From contig NZ_JADEYH010000006.1 of NCBI RefSeq assembly GCF_017114865.1, positions 62,001 to 126,000 of the forward strand: 64,000 nt of DNA, given 5' to 3'. Source of the DNA: Streptomyces verrucosisporus. Its GTDB lineage: Bacteria; Actinomycetota; Actinomycetes; Streptomycetales; Streptomycetaceae. The translations under genes were made by a program, and so were the position numbers. Numbering within the stretch: the stretch's first letter is position 1; the number at the start of each line of letters is the position of its first letter. Under the pieces are notes generated by a model. It was given only the letters and a program-made list of their open reading frames with translations, was not told where the DNA came from and made no database searches. Positions 19,042 through 28,651 of this stretch are shown one piece after another.

Positions 19042-19115
19042 GGCCGTGTCCTTCCGTCGTCCGTCGGGGTCGTGGGGATCGGGGCCGTGCGGACCGTGGG
19101 AGCCGCCGGGCTCAT
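19038..19115 (-). CDS. 25-codon coupling ORF between baseplate and tail genes
   Basis: ATG 19115..19113 overlaps the stop of the large baseplate gene (ATGA) and its own stop 19040..19038 overlaps the ATG of the tail protein (ATGA again). The peptide is rich in Pro, Thr and Arg with no family likeness. The only support is the double overlap: a ribosome finishing the baseplate gene could move through this mini-ORF to reach the tail gene. It may not make a functional peptide. Confidence 0.35.
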   Translation of the reverse strand: MSPAAPTVRTAPIPTTPTDDGRTRP

Positions 19116-22100
19116 CGGGGGGCCTCCGTGAGGATCAGCGTGTCCGCCGCCGCGGGCGTGAGCATCGCGAGCTGGGCCGGGCGGACACCGCGGAAGACGT
19201 AGGCCGAGCGGCCCCTGGGAAGCGGCCGGGTGTCGGTGACGTCGGGGTTGAGCCGCAGCAGTTCGGCGAGCGTGATGCCGTGGCGGGCGGCGATCGAGCC
19301 GAGCGTCTCGCCGTCCTCGGCGGTGACGGTGTGGACGTGTTCGTCGTACCGGGCGGGACGGGCCTGCACGGTCTCCTGCGGTCCGGTACGTCCCCCGCCG
19401 GGGAGGAGCGGGCCGCCGGGCAGGGCGGACGCGGGCACGCCCGAGAAGACGTCCACGTCCACGTGCTCCACGCCGGGCACCGAGTGGGCCGTCGCCAGGA
19501 CCTCCGACAGCCGGGCGGGCTGCCCCAGCTCCCGCCCCTGGAAGCCCATCGCGTCCAGCAGCGCCTGTCGCAGCCGGGGCTCGACGAGGGCCCAGGAGTG
19601 GTCGGGCCCGACCGCCACCCGGGCCGCCAGGAGCAGCAGCACCGGCTCGCGCACGTCCACGCGCACCGGCAGCCGGGAGTCGCCGTGGGCGGCGAGGGCG
19701 GTGCGCAGGGCGTGCAGGGTGTCGGCGTCCGCGCCGATCGGCGCGTCGTCCACGCCCGCGACCGTCACGTGCAGCACCTGCCGCCGCCCGTCGAACACCT
19801 CCCGCGCGCTGGCCCGGCCGATGCCCGCCCGGCATCGGGTGAAGTCCTCGTAGTCCTGGACGGAGACCAGCCGGTCGAGCGCGGAGACGGCGAGCGGGAT
19901 GCCGCGTCTGGTCGCCTCCGGTCCGTCGGCCCGCGTGCCGCCGGTCGCGGGCAGCGGGTTGGTGACGGCGGTGACGCCCAGCGGCCGGGAGACGGCCTGG
20001 GTGACGCGGCCGGCCGCGACGTTGGCGGCGCCGCCGGTGCCGGAGCGGTAGCGGGCCCGTACGTTCTCGTGCCCGGTGGGCAGTCGCGCGCCGTTCACAC
20101 CGTCGCCGAACGTGACGGTGGTGCGGCCTTCGGCATCAGCGCCGATGACGTACACCCGCTCCTGCGGTCCGTGTCCGGCGAGGCTGCCGACGGGGTGCCA
20201 CAGCAGTCCGTCGACGCGTACCTCCAGGGCCGGCCGGGCGCCCAGGGCGCTGTCCGCGGGCAGCCAGGTCAGCGGGGCGTTCCAGAGGGCGAATCTCTGG
20301 CCCGCCCGGCCCGCGTCGCCGCTGCCGACGGCCTCGTCGCGCCTCTCGCCGTGTGTCGCGGGCACCACGTTGCCGTGGATCACCAGCGTCTCGCGCCGGT
20401 AGCGGTGGGCGAGATCGGCGGTGAGGGTGAGCACGGTGTGGACGTGGTCGCCGGGCAGTTCCGGATCGACCCGCTGTTCGACGGCGGCGATCACCGCGAG
20501 TTCGGTGCCGCGCACCCCGGTGGTGCCGGGGACGTCGGTGCGCTCGCCGGAGAGGATCAGCGTCCGGCCGGGCCTCAGCCCGTCGTACAGCTCGGCCAGT
20601 TCGAGTTCGTTGCCGCCCACGTCGTCGCCCAGCGGCTCGTCGGCGGGCCGCAGCGGCTCGCCCGCCGCGTGCACGGTGGCGTCCCGGATGTGGGACAGCA
20701 GCACGTCGTGCTCGTCCAGCCAGGGGTCGGCGAGGGTCAGCTCGGTGCCCCGCCCGGTGATTCCGTACCGGGCGTAGGAGCCGGTGCGCACGGCCGTCAC
20801 ACGGGTGGTGACCAGCGAGAGCCCGCTGTCGCCGGGGACGCCGTCCGGGGCGCCCTTGCGGGGGCGCTCGATCGCGACCCAGCTGCCCGCGGTGATCCTC
20901 TCGTGCACGGTGTCCAGGGCCAGGACGTTGCGGTGGACGGCCTCGGGGACGGTGGCGATGCCGATCTCCACGGCCGCCGGCCCCCCGCCGGTCCGGTACA
21001 CGACGGTCAGCTCGTGGCCGCCGTACGTGGCCCGCTCCGGCCTGTCCGGGGCCAGGTGCCACTGCAGCGGCGGTTCGCCGTTCCTTATGGCGACCTGCAC
21101 CCGGGCGTCCGCCCCCGGCCTGGAGACGAACAGCGTCAACTCCGGCAGCCCGCCGCTCAGTTCTGCCGTGACCCCCGGTTCCCGGGAGTCGACCGGGCGC
21201 CGCCGCAGCCGACTCAGGTCGTTGTCCTGCCCGGTGCGGGTGGACAGCCGGACCTCCCCGGGGCCGAGGGCGAAGCGGACATCGGCGGGGAGGTTCTCGG
21301 CGCGCTGCACCGACGCGGTCGTCTCCGCGTGCACGAACTCGGCCCTGACCGGCACCTTCCCGGTCGTGTCGAACACGATCCGCGCGGTGGTCAGCGTGTT
21401 GCCCGTCAGCGGCCAGTCGGACTGCCGGATCACCCGGCCGCGCTCGTCCTGCACCGGTTTGAGGGGCGCCGTCGAGCCGAAGGGCGCGGCCGTCACCCGC
21501 ATCGCCAGCAGATCGGTGAGGGCCCCGGGGACCGGGGGTGCGGCCGGCGCCGAGCGGCGCCAGGCCCGGTGGAGCTCGCCGGACAGCGACGGGTCCAGCG
21601 CCGCCGCCAGCCGTGCGCCCAGGTCGGACTCCGGTCCGAACAGCCGTGCGGGGTCCGCCGGTGCGGCGCCGGCCGCGGACGGGCGGTGCGTCGCCCATCC
21701 CGTGCCCGTGCCCGGGGAGCGCAGCGCGGGCAGCAGCCCGCCGAGCGCGCGGGCGGCCGCGCCACCCGGCCCTTCGCCGGCTCCGGTGCCCGCGGTGCCC
21801 CCTGCCGCGAACCGGCCCTCGAAGCCGTCCGGCCGCAGCGGTTCCAGCTCCGCCGCCCTCTCCCGGAGGTCGACGAGTACGGCGGCCAGCCGCTCGAACC
21901 AGGCGGCGCTCTCCCGGTGGGGCCCGGCCAGTGCCCGCGCCTCCTCCAGCCGGTCCACGGGTTCCTCCATCCGGCGGGTGAGCGCCGCGGGGGTGTCCAG
22001 CAGGTCGAGGTCGGCCCGCAGCCGGCCGAGCACCTGCTCGTCGAACTCCTCGACGAGCAGGCTGCCCACCGGCCGGGGGTTGGGGCTGTCGGCGGCCGGT

Positions 22101-22960
22101 GTGATCCAGCGCTGCAGCTCGCCGACCAGCTCGGCCAGGGTCGGGGGCGGGGAGACGGGCAGGCCGAGGGCCGTGCTGTCGTCGTCCCGGTCGATGCGGA
22201 CGCGCGTCACCGGCAGCAGCAGCCGCCTCCCGGAGCCCGCAGGGCCTTCGGGCGCTCCGGGGCCTTGGGGGCCGGCGCCGCCGAAGACGAACAGCAGGCG
22301 GTCGCCCACCGACAGGGCGTTGGCCGTGCCCGCGACGTACAGCTCCGAGCGTTCCCGCAGATCCTCGTGGGTCAGCGGGGCCGGGCGGCGCCGCCGCACC
22401 CTCAGGTCGTTCCACGACCAGCGGGCCGTCAGGTCCTCGGTCGTCTCGAACGTCTGCGCCTCCTCCCGGGAGGAGGCGGGCACGCTGTGGCTTCGCGAGC
22501 CGCGCGGGATCAGCACGGGGACGTCCTCGCGGCTGCGCGGGTCGCGGTCCACCGTGTACGCCAGATGGGTGTCGGCGGCGATCCCGGGGCGCGGCCGGTA
22601 GCCGACCAGCCGGCCCAGCCGTACCAGCGAGCGGTGGTCGTCGGCGGTGCGCAGATAGCCCTCGTCGGCGATCCGCTCGGAGTGGAAGGTCAGCAGATCG
22701 CCCAGGACCGCCCAGGCGTCCAGCAGCGTGATCGCCGGGTCGTCGGGGGTGCGGACGGTCAGCCGGCGCAGGGCCGGATAGGCGGGCGAGGCGAGCCGGT
22801 CGAGCATCGCCGCCAGGAAGGAGCCGTACTCGCCCACCCGGTGGTCGAGCGCGGTGCGTCCCGGCGGATTGTGAGGGGCCCGCGGCGCGCGGCGCTCGTC
22901 GTGGCGCCCGCCGCCGGGTGCGCGGCCGTGGGAGCGGCCGCCGCTGTGGTCACCGGTCAT
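19112..22960 (-). CDS. eCIS baseplate assembly protein with C-terminal LysM (1282 aa)
   Basis: Very large gpJ-like baseplate component of the contractile injection system, apparently intact. The N-terminus (RVGEYGSFLAAMLDRLASPAYPALRRL...DAWAVLGDLLTFHSERI) is the standard opening of actinobacterial 'putative baseplate assembly' proteins. The gpJ-like core carries TVTFGDGVNGARLPTG and GTGGAANVAAGRVTQAVSRPLGVTAVTNPLPATGG in the last third. A LysM-like module (VHTVTAEDGETLGSIAARHG) sits near the C-terminus. ATG 22960 overlaps the stop of the preceding baseplate gene (ATGA). In the assembled particle it would form wedges around the spike. Confidence 0.85.
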   Translation of the reverse strand: MTGDHSGGRSHGRAPGGGRHDERRAPRAPHNPPGRTALDHRVGEYGSFLAAMLDRLASPAYPALRRLTVRTPDDPAITLLDAWAVLGDLLTFHSERIADEGYLRTADDHRSLVRLGRLVGYRPRPGIAADTHLAYTVDRDPRSREDVPVLIPRGSRSHSVPASSREEAQTFETTEDLTARWSWNDLRVRRRRPAPLTHEDLRERSELYVAGTANALSVGDRLLFVFGGAGPQGPGAPEGPAGSGRRLLLPVTRVRIDRDDDSTALGLPVSPPPTLAELVGELQRWITPAADSPNPRPVGSLLVEEFDEQVLGRLRADLDLLDTPAALTRRMEEPVDRLEEARALAGPHRESAAWFERLAAVLVDLRERAAELEPLRPDGFEGRFAAGGTAGTGAGEGPGGAAARALGGLLPALRSPGTGTGWATHRPSAAGAAPADPARLFGPESDLGARLAAALDPSLSGELHRAWRRSAPAAPPVPGALTDLLAMRVTAAPFGSTAPLKPVQDERGRVIRQSDWPLTGNTLTTARIVFDTTGKVPVRAEFVHAETTASVQRAENLPADVRFALGPGEVRLSTRTGQDNDLSRLRRRPVDSREPGVTAELSGGLPELTLFVSRPGADARVQVAIRNGEPPLQWHLAPDRPERATYGGHELTVVYRTGGGPAAVEIGIATVPEAVHRNVLALDTVHERITAGSWVAIERPRKGAPDGVPGDSGLSLVTTRVTAVRTGSYARYGITGRGTELTLADPWLDEHDVLLSHIRDATVHAAGEPLRPADEPLGDDVGGNELELAELYDGLRPGRTLILSGERTDVPGTTGVRGTELAVIAAVEQRVDPELPGDHVHTVLTLTADLAHRYRRETLVIHGNVVPATHGERRDEAVGSGDAGRAGQRFALWNAPLTWLPADSALGARPALEVRVDGLLWHPVGSLAGHGPQERVYVIGADAEGRTTVTFGDGVNGARLPTGHENVRARYRSGTGGAANVAAGRVTQAVSRPLGVTAVTNPLPATGGTRADGPEATRRGIPLAVSALDRLVSVQDYEDFTRCRAGIGRASAREVFDGRRQVLHVTVAGVDDAPIGADADTLHALRTALAAHGDSRLPVRVDVREPVLLLLAARVAVGPDHSWALVEPRLRQALLDAMGFQGRELGQPARLSEVLATAHSVPGVEHVDVDVFSGVPASALPGGPLLPGGGRTGPQETVQARPARYDEHVHTVTAEDGETLGSIAARHGITLAELLRLNPDVTDTRPLPRGRSAYVFRGVRPAQLAMLTPAAADTLILTEAPR

Positions 22961-25214
22961 CGCGTACCTCCCAGCCTCAGGACGAGGCGGCCGTTCTCCG
23001 GCCGCTCCGGGTCGTTGTCGCATCGGGCGACCTCCAGCGGGGCCGGCCGCAGCACCCCGTCGTCCGGTACCGGGCCGCCTGCCGGATCCGGGGCGTCTGT
23101 GGAGGAGTCCGCGAACAGCCGCCGCAGCCTGGTGACGCGTACGCTCTCCACTCCCTGGACGGCCGCGGCTACGGCCACCAGGCGGCTGAGCCGTACCGGC
23201 TCGCCGAAACCGAGCGCGTCCGGGTGGAAGAGGCCGAGCCGGCCTCCGGGCAGCCGGCGGTTGCCGAGCACCATGCGCAGGTCGGCCAGGATCCGGCCCG
23301 TCTGGTGGCCGGGCGTCACGCACACCTCCACCTCGATGTCCAGCGGCACCGGCCGCGCGGGCCCGACCACCAGGTCGTGGCCGATCAGGCGGTAGGCCTC
23401 CAGCGACTGCGCCACCGCATCGAGGAGTTCCGCGGGCGCCTGTCCGGTGCCGTCGGCGTCGATGGCCACGTGCGCCTCCCGCACACTGCCCGTCCAGCGG
23501 ATCTCGGCCGCCGCACGCCGCACGCCGGGCAGGGCGGAGGCCAGTTCGGCGTAGTCCCGCGCGGTCACGGCGCGCAGCCGCACCCGCCCCGGGGCCGACG
23601 GGGCGAGCCGGCGCACCTGGTCGACGGGCTCCGGCCCGGTGCCGCCGGCGGCCGGCAGCGGGTTGCGCACCCCGGCCACGGGCAGTGGCTCGCCCGCGTC
23701 CGTCCCCTCTCCGGCCTCTCCGGCTTTCCCGGCCTCCCGGCACAGCACCAGGTGGTTGATGGCCTCGGCTCCGACGTTGCCGGCCGTGCCGCCGCCCAGC
23801 CGGTAGTGGACCTCCAAGGTGGTGCCCGGTTCGGGCCGGGCTCCGTGCACACCGTCGCCGAAGCGCAGCGCGAGCCGTCCGTCGTCCTCCAGTTCACCGG
23901 TGAAGTGGCGGTCGCGGGAGCCGCTGCCGAGGAGGTCGCGGCGCGGCTCCCACACGGCTTCCTCTCCGTCCCCGCCGTCCCCGCTTCCGCTTCCGCTTCC
24001 GCTTCCGCCGGTCAGCCGTACGGCCGGGAGCGCCGCGCGGGGATCAGGGGTCAGCGCGGACGCGGGTCCGTGCAGCTCCGGCTCGTCCGGGTGGAGTCCG
24101 GCGGCGTACACCGGGCCCCAGTCGTGGGCGATCTCCCAGGCCGTGCGCCCGTCCAGGACCCGTCCGGCCCGGGCCCGTGCCGTCAGCACCTCCAGCCGGC
24201 GCAGCTTCGCCGCCAGCAGCCGTTCGGCTCGGTGGAGCAGCTCGCGCAGAGCGGGCACCGGGCGGCGGCGAAGCTCCAGCCGCTCCAGCGTCCCCATCCC
24301 GAACAGCACGGCCAGTTCGGCGATCTCCCCCTCGTCCAGCCCGTCGCGGTCGCGGGCGCTGCGCCACAGCTCCACCAGCCGCTGCCGCGCCCGTCCGGGG
24401 ACGGCGGCCAGCCGTTCGGCCTGGCCGGCCGAGACATGGCGGGGGTCGGGGAACGGCGCGGTCTGGGCGACGGGGAAGCGGTGCAGGCGTGGGCGGAGAC
24501 GCGGGGCGATACCGGGGTGGACGGACTGGGCGAGCAGCGCCTCCAGCGCGGCCTCCTGCTCGTAGGCGGTGCCGGGCACCGCCTTCTCCCCCTTCCGTCC
24601 CGCCCTCTCCACACCGAGCCCGGCCCGCCGTACCGCCTCCTCGCCGACCGCCTCGGACAGTTGGCGGATGTGCGCCGGTGTCAGCGGTCTGCCGGAGCCG
24701 GTCTGCCGGAGCCGGTCCATGATCAGCCTGCCGGGCCGGTTGCCCTCCGCCGCGTCCGGGCCCGTCCGGCAGCCGGATGACGGCCCGCAGGACGGGACGA
24801 CGGCGGGCACCGGCGGTACGCGCAGGCGCTCGGGGAGGTTTCCGCAGAAGGTGAGCGAGCGGCCGTGGTCGACGAGGGCCACGTTGCCGCGCGCGACGGT
24901 GATGTCCTCCACCGGCTCGCAGTCCCGGCCGCCGGGCGTGGTCAGGTGCAGCGGGGAGGCCGGCGCGTCCTCGCGGGCCCAGGTGACCTCCAGCACCGGC
25001 TGGTCGCACAGCCGGTCGACGGCCGGGGTGACGGAGGTCAGCCGTACCGCCTGCCGACGGGTGGGGTCGGCGTCGCCGGGGGTGCCCGAGCGCGGGCCCT
25101 TCACCTCCTCCAGCACCAGCAGGTCGCCGGGGCGCAGGTCCAGCCGCCGCTCCCGGCGGCCCTCGCCGGCGGCCTCGTCGCTCCCCTCGTCGGTCTGTGT
25201 GGTCTCGGTGGCCC
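22957..25214 (-). pseudogene. eCIS baseplate assembly protein, N-terminus deleted
   Basis: Second gpJ-like baseplate protein. Recognisable sequence enters abruptly at about 25195 (EGRRERRLDLRPGDLLVLEE) and runs to the end with the expected LRFGDGVHGARPEPGT and GGTAGNVGAEAINHLV motifs. In homologues I know, some 250-300 residues precede 'LRPGDxLVLEE', including the 'DYLAKDYASFRQLILDRL' opening; they are absent here. The frame is open back into the hub gene with no start codon and no ribosome site, and the first usable start (GTG 25116) would delete more. The junction lies at the hub stop codon, so a deletion probably removed everything between. The 3' end is normal and coupled to the next gene by ATGA. 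Confidence 0.72.
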
Positions 25215-26354
25215 CTACGGGCGGACGGTGTCCCTGAGCGCGATCAGGCCCTCGCGCGAGAGCGTGAAGTTCTGCCGGTACGAGCCGGGCGTGAGGTTGT
25301 GCGTGACGGAGGTGACGTAGTACTCGCCGTCGTAGGTCACGCCCGCCCCGCGCACGCCGACGAGTTCGCGCGGGCGCAGTACGTAGCCGTGGCGGTTGAC
25401 GTCGAGCTGCCCGGAGCCGGAGATCGCGTCGGCGGATGTCGCGGCCCTCGCCAGCGCCTCGGCCCTGGCCTGCGCCTGGTCCTTCTTGGCGGTGCCGGTC
25501 AGCCGGCGGCGCTTGAGGGCCGGGCTCGCGCGCCTGCCCAGCGGCGGCCGCAGCGGGCCGATGTCGGGCTGGGGGATCAGGGTGGACTCGCGGGTGCGCG
25601 GATCCTGCCAGTGGGCCTGCGGCTCCTCGCGGGCGGCGCCGTCGTAGGCGAAGGTGAGCTGGTCGACGGTGGAGTGGACGTCCATGTTGACGTTGAGCGC
25701 GTGCTGCGGCAGGCCGACGCGGCGCTGCGGGCCCCAGTAGGCGGTGGAGCGGCCGGGCCGCGGGCCGGGCTCCAGGTAGAAGACATAGCCGTTGGCGCGG
25801 GCCAGTTCTTTGACGTAGGCCAGGTCCGTGCCGGTCTGGTAGTCCACGCGGTGCTCGGCGCGGGGCTGCTGGACGATCTGCTCGGGGTGGACGTCCGGGT
25901 GGACGCCGTAGTCGGCGTACCGGGCCAGGATGCGCTCCACCCGGCGGGCCGGGGAGAGGTTCGGGTAGCGGTCCACCCTCTCCTCCAGGTCCATCAGGAT
26001 GCTCAGGTCCTCGCCGGTGACGGTCAGGGTCGTCCGGCCGGGCTGATTGCTCGCCCCGATCTCCTGGCGCACGATCAGGCCGTCGAGGAGGACGGTCGGC
26101 GTGCCCTTGACGGTCGTGGTGACGATGACGCGGGTGCGCGGGTCGAAGAACCCCTCGGGCAGCAGGTTCGAGATGATCGCGCCCTTCTTGGTGAGGTCGA
26201 ACGCCAGCTGGAAACCGGAGCGTTCGCCCGCGGTGCTGGTGATCTGCGCGGACAGCAGCGCCTCGCTCACCGCTTCGGGCACGGGCCGGGCCAGGTGGGG
26301 GCCCATGCTCAGGGTCAGGTGGATCGGCCCGCCGCCGACACGCTCATCGGCCAT
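25215..26354 (-). CDS. eCIS baseplate hub protein, VgrG/gp27-like (379 aa)
   Basis: Phage late control D/gp27-type hub that joins tube and spike. Typical segments are VRQEIGASNQPGRTTLTVTGEDLSILMDLEE (about 105-135), ERILARYADYGVHPDVHPEQ and YVKELARANGYVFYLEPGP (about 187), then the C-terminal GVRGAGVTYDGEYYVTSVTHNLTPGSYRQNF. Length and ends look complete. ATG 26354 lies inside the end of the LysM gene (11-bp overlap). Spike (gpV), PAAR and gp25-type genes normally follow; here the TAG stop at 25217 is followed at once by the truncated baseplate frame. Confidence 0.83.
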   Translation of the reverse strand: MADERVGGGPIHLTLSMGPHLARPVPEAVSEALLSAQITSTAGERSGFQLAFDLTKKGAIISNLLPEGFFDPRTRVIVTTTVKGTPTVLLDGLIVRQEIGASNQPGRTTLTVTGEDLSILMDLEERVDRYPNLSPARRVERILARYADYGVHPDVHPEQIVQQPRAEHRVDYQTGTDLAYVKELARANGYVFYLEPGPRPGRSTAYWGPQRRVGLPQHALNVNMDVHSTVDQLTFAYDGAAREEPQAHWQDPRTRESTLIPQPDIGPLRPPLGRRASPALKRRRLTGTAKKDQAQARAEALARAATSADAISGSGQLDVNRHGYVLRPRELVGVRGAGVTYDGEYYVTSVTHNLTPGSYRQNFTLSREGLIALRDTVRP

Positions 26355-26724
26355 GCGCGCCTCCTCCCGGGAAGCCGCCGGGCAGCGGCACGTCGATCTC
26401 CCGTCCCGGCTCGGCGGTCAGCTCGCGCGGGTCGAGGACGGGGTTGGCGTCGGCGATCCGCCACCACTGGGAGGGGTCGCCGAAGTAGCGCTGGGCGAGC
26501 TGGTCGGGGCGCTCGCCGCCGCTGACGGTGTGGACGGCGGTCCCCTCCTCCCCCTCCTCCGGGAGCGGGGGCAGCAACCGCCGTCTGGCGTAACGGACTT
26601 CGGTGCCGTCGGGCATCCGGTGCACGGCGATCTCGGCGTCGTGGTAGCGGCTCGTCCTCGGATACGGATGTGATCCTGGGATCCCGTCCTGCGGACCGCC
26701 GTAGGTCCCGCTCTCGTCGGCCAT
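26344..26724 (-). CDS. eCIS LysM-domain protein, tail protein X-like (126 aa)
   Basis: Small protein ending in a LysM-like fold: HTVSGGERPDQLAQRYFGDPSQWWRIADANPVLDPRELTAEPGREIDVPLP. In phage and eCIS operons such tail X-like proteins precede the hub gene and probably act as an assembly adaptor beneath the tube. ATG 26724 with GAGAGG upstream; a TGA in the same frame nine bases before the start suggests the preceding gene once ended here. Overlaps the hub start by 11 bp. Confidence 0.8.
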   Translation of the reverse strand: MADESGTYGGPQDGIPGSHPYPRTSRYHDAEIAVHRMPDGTEVRYARRRLLPPLPEEGEEGTAVHTVSGGERPDQLAQRYFGDPSQWWRIADANPVLDPRELTAEPGREIDVPLPGGFPGGGAHGR

Positions 26725-27413
26725 GGCCTCTCACACCCTCCCGTTCCGATGTCGGCCCCGGTCAGACCGAGCGCCCCCGAAGTCCCCGCCCGCGCGGTGC
26801 CGGCCAGCCGCTCCTTCTGCGCCAGATGGGCCAGGTACAGCTCGGCGCCGCGGTGCCCGGCGGGCAGATCGCTCACCGTCAGCACCTTCATCCCGATGCT
26901 CAGGCTCGCCCGTATCGGGTTCAGGTTCACGTCGAAGGCGGACTCGTTGACCGACAGCTCCGTCAGCCGCACGGGCATGACGCGCTTGCTGCCCCAGGTG
27001 AACAGGGTCAGCGGCATCTCGATCGGGCTGATCTCGATGGCGCCCTTCCTCGACAGCCGCGTGGCCTCCCTCATCTGGGCGGTGGTCGGCTGTACGAGCA
27101 TCTCCAGCGTCGCGAGCTGCGGATGGATTCCGTCGGGCGCCGCCAGCTCCAGCTGGTCGGTGGCGTCGATCTCGGCGGTGAACTTCCACGTCTCCTGCGC
27201 CGGCCCCTTCAGCCGCAGCGCCTCGTTGCGGTCCCCTCCGCTCCCCCCGCCCCCGGCGTCACCGCTCCCACCCGCGGCCTGCGGACTGATGCTGCGCTCC
27301 AGGGTGTCGGGGTTGAACTGCAGCACGATGATGCGCTGCGGTATCCCCCGCTCGGGGTCGACGATCACGATCCCGGACCGGATGGGCCTGGGAATGTCCG
27401 CGTAGCGGGTCAA
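26418..27413 (-). CDS. eCIS tube-type/initiator protein (CIS_tube), 3' end frame-altered
   Basis: Matches the CIS tube protein family that sits between tube and hub: IVIVDPERGIPQRIIVLQFNPDTLERSI at the N-terminus, then WKFTAEIDATDQLELA, PQLATLEMLVQP, PLTLFTWGSKRVMPVRLTELSVNESAFD and LSIGMKVLTVSDLPAGHRGAELYLAHLAQKE. Family likeness ends near 26770, after about 215 residues, but the frame has no stop until 26418, running 300 bases through the LysM gene. A TGA one frame away at 26733 would end it normally, so a one-base loss in a G-rich run near 26740 is likely. The start is uncertain; TTG 27413 behind GGGGA is preferred, GTG 27449 possible. Confidence 0.7.
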   Translation of the reverse strand: MTRYADIPRPIRSGIVIVDPERGIPQRIIVLQFNPDTLERSISPQAAGGSGDAGGGGSGGDRNEALRLKGPAQETWKFTAEIDATDQLELAAPDGIHPQLATLEMLVQPTTAQMREATRLSRKGAIEISPIEMPLTLFTWGSKRVMPVRLTELSVNESAFDVNLNPIRASLSIGMKVLTVSDLPAGHRGAELYLAHLAQKERLAGTARAGTSGALGLTGADIGTGGCERPWPTRAGPTAVRRTGSQDHIRIRGRAATTTPRSPCTGCPTAPKSVTPDGGCCPRSRRRGRRGPPSTPSAAASAPTSSPSATSATPPSGGGSPTPTPSSTRAS

Positions 27414-27430
27414 AGGATTCCCCGATCTCG

Positions 27431-28651
27431 TCAGTGTTGGATCTGCGTGCACGACACACGACATCCGTCACACCAGAAGCAGTAGATGATCCCGTCATAA
27501 TTCATGTCACCGAACGGAGTCCGACCGCAGTCCATCGTCGCGGCATAGGGCATGGAATTTCCACAGTCGGGACACCTGGGATGAATGTCCGGATCTCGCC
27601 ATGCCGGTAGACCTCCAACCTGATGACCAGCATTTCCCGGCATTTCCCGGAGACTGATTCCCGTCTGATTCGGATGCCTTTCCAGAACAAGAGACAGTTC
27701 CCCCGGCGTAATTGACACACCTGGATCACTCACCCCCTTGGGGCCGTAGAAGACATGCATGCCACTGGCATCCACCCGGACGGTGACCGAATCCATGACG
27801 CCGCAGTCACATGAGTACCAGTAAAAAATCGGGTCGTTTGCAAATTCATACGGAAGTGATTGTGCGGACAGTTCGAGTAGGCGCGCTGCGGGTGCCTCAC
27901 ACATATGGCACACCGGCACTTCGCCCTCCGTATTGCCTCCAACGGCATGAGGGCCCTCCTCTCGGCCGGATACAAACCCCCTAAACGCCGGCCAACTCCC
28001 CGCCGGCTTCCCCGTATCCGGAAGCTGTCCCGCCAGTTCGAGCAGCGTCTCCCACCGCGCAGAATCCTCGATCTCGCCACGCAGAGAGCGAATGATTTCC
28101 CTGGACCGCTCGGTTCGAGCGTAGGCGAGAGCGATCAATGCGCGCGGGTCACCACTGCGGCGCCAGTCCTTCAGAAAACTTTCCGTCTTACTGTCGGGCG
28201 CCCCGGACAGCAAGGCTCGCTGGACGTACTCGTCATCGATCCGTTCCGCGAACGGACGAAGCCGTTCCGGAAAATACTTCCCGACAACGAAGACCACGTC
28301 CGAAAGTGCGGGCACGGAATCACCGCGCGCCAGGTAGTCCGAAACGAGTTCGTCGATCATCGCCCCGGGCAGCCAGGGAACCAACCGCGAGACGGCGGAG
28401 AGCAGCCGAGGTTCATGTCGCAACCGGTCCGCTGCGCGTGTCTTCTCCTCCACGGCCCCGGGAATGAACTCGAAGTATTGCGTGAGATAGGCGGCAACGC
28501 GCCGGTTGTCAGTCCGAAGGAGGCACTCGAGCGCGGCCGAGATTCCACGGTCCGGCTCCGCCGCAAGCCGCGCGAACACCTGCACCCGCCGCTCCGGAAC
28601 CGAGATGTCCTCTCGTGCCAGAATTTTCTCGACTTCATGCAGAAATTTCAT
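27431..28651 (-). CDS. Candidate immunity protein with cysteine-rich zinc-ribbon-like C-terminus (406 aa)
   Basis: No family recognised. Residues 1-190 are helical and repeat-like (VQVFARLAAEPDRGISAALECLLR, RRVAAYLTQYFEFIPG), the last 190 carry paired cysteines (CHMC, CDCG, CPDCG, CFWCDGC) that could bind zinc. Its ATG overlaps the stop of the toxin-tipped eCIS-core frame (ATGA), the classic arrangement of an effector and its immunity gene. Base composition is clearly lower in G+C than the rest of the cluster, and the gene lies between structural eCIS genes, pointing to import together with the toxin tip. Immunity function is inference from position; a second effector or chaperone is the alternative. 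Confidence 0.6.
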   Translation of the reverse strand: MKFLHEVEKILAREDISVPERRVQVFARLAAEPDRGISAALECLLRTDNRRVAAYLTQYFEFIPGAVEEKTRAADRLRHEPRLLSAVSRLVPWLPGAMIDELVSDYLARGDSVPALSDVVFVVGKYFPERLRPFAERIDDEYVQRALLSGAPDSKTESFLKDWRRSGDPRALIALAYARTERSREIIRSLRGEIEDSARWETLLELAGQLPDTGKPAGSWPAFRGFVSGREEGPHAVGGNTEGEVPVCHMCEAPAARLLELSAQSLPYEFANDPIFYWYSCDCGVMDSVTVRVDASGMHVFYGPKGVSDPGVSITPGELSLVLERHPNQTGISLREMPGNAGHQVGGLPAWRDPDIHPRCPDCGNSMPYAATMDCGRTPFGDMNYDGIIYCFWCDGCRVSCTQIQH

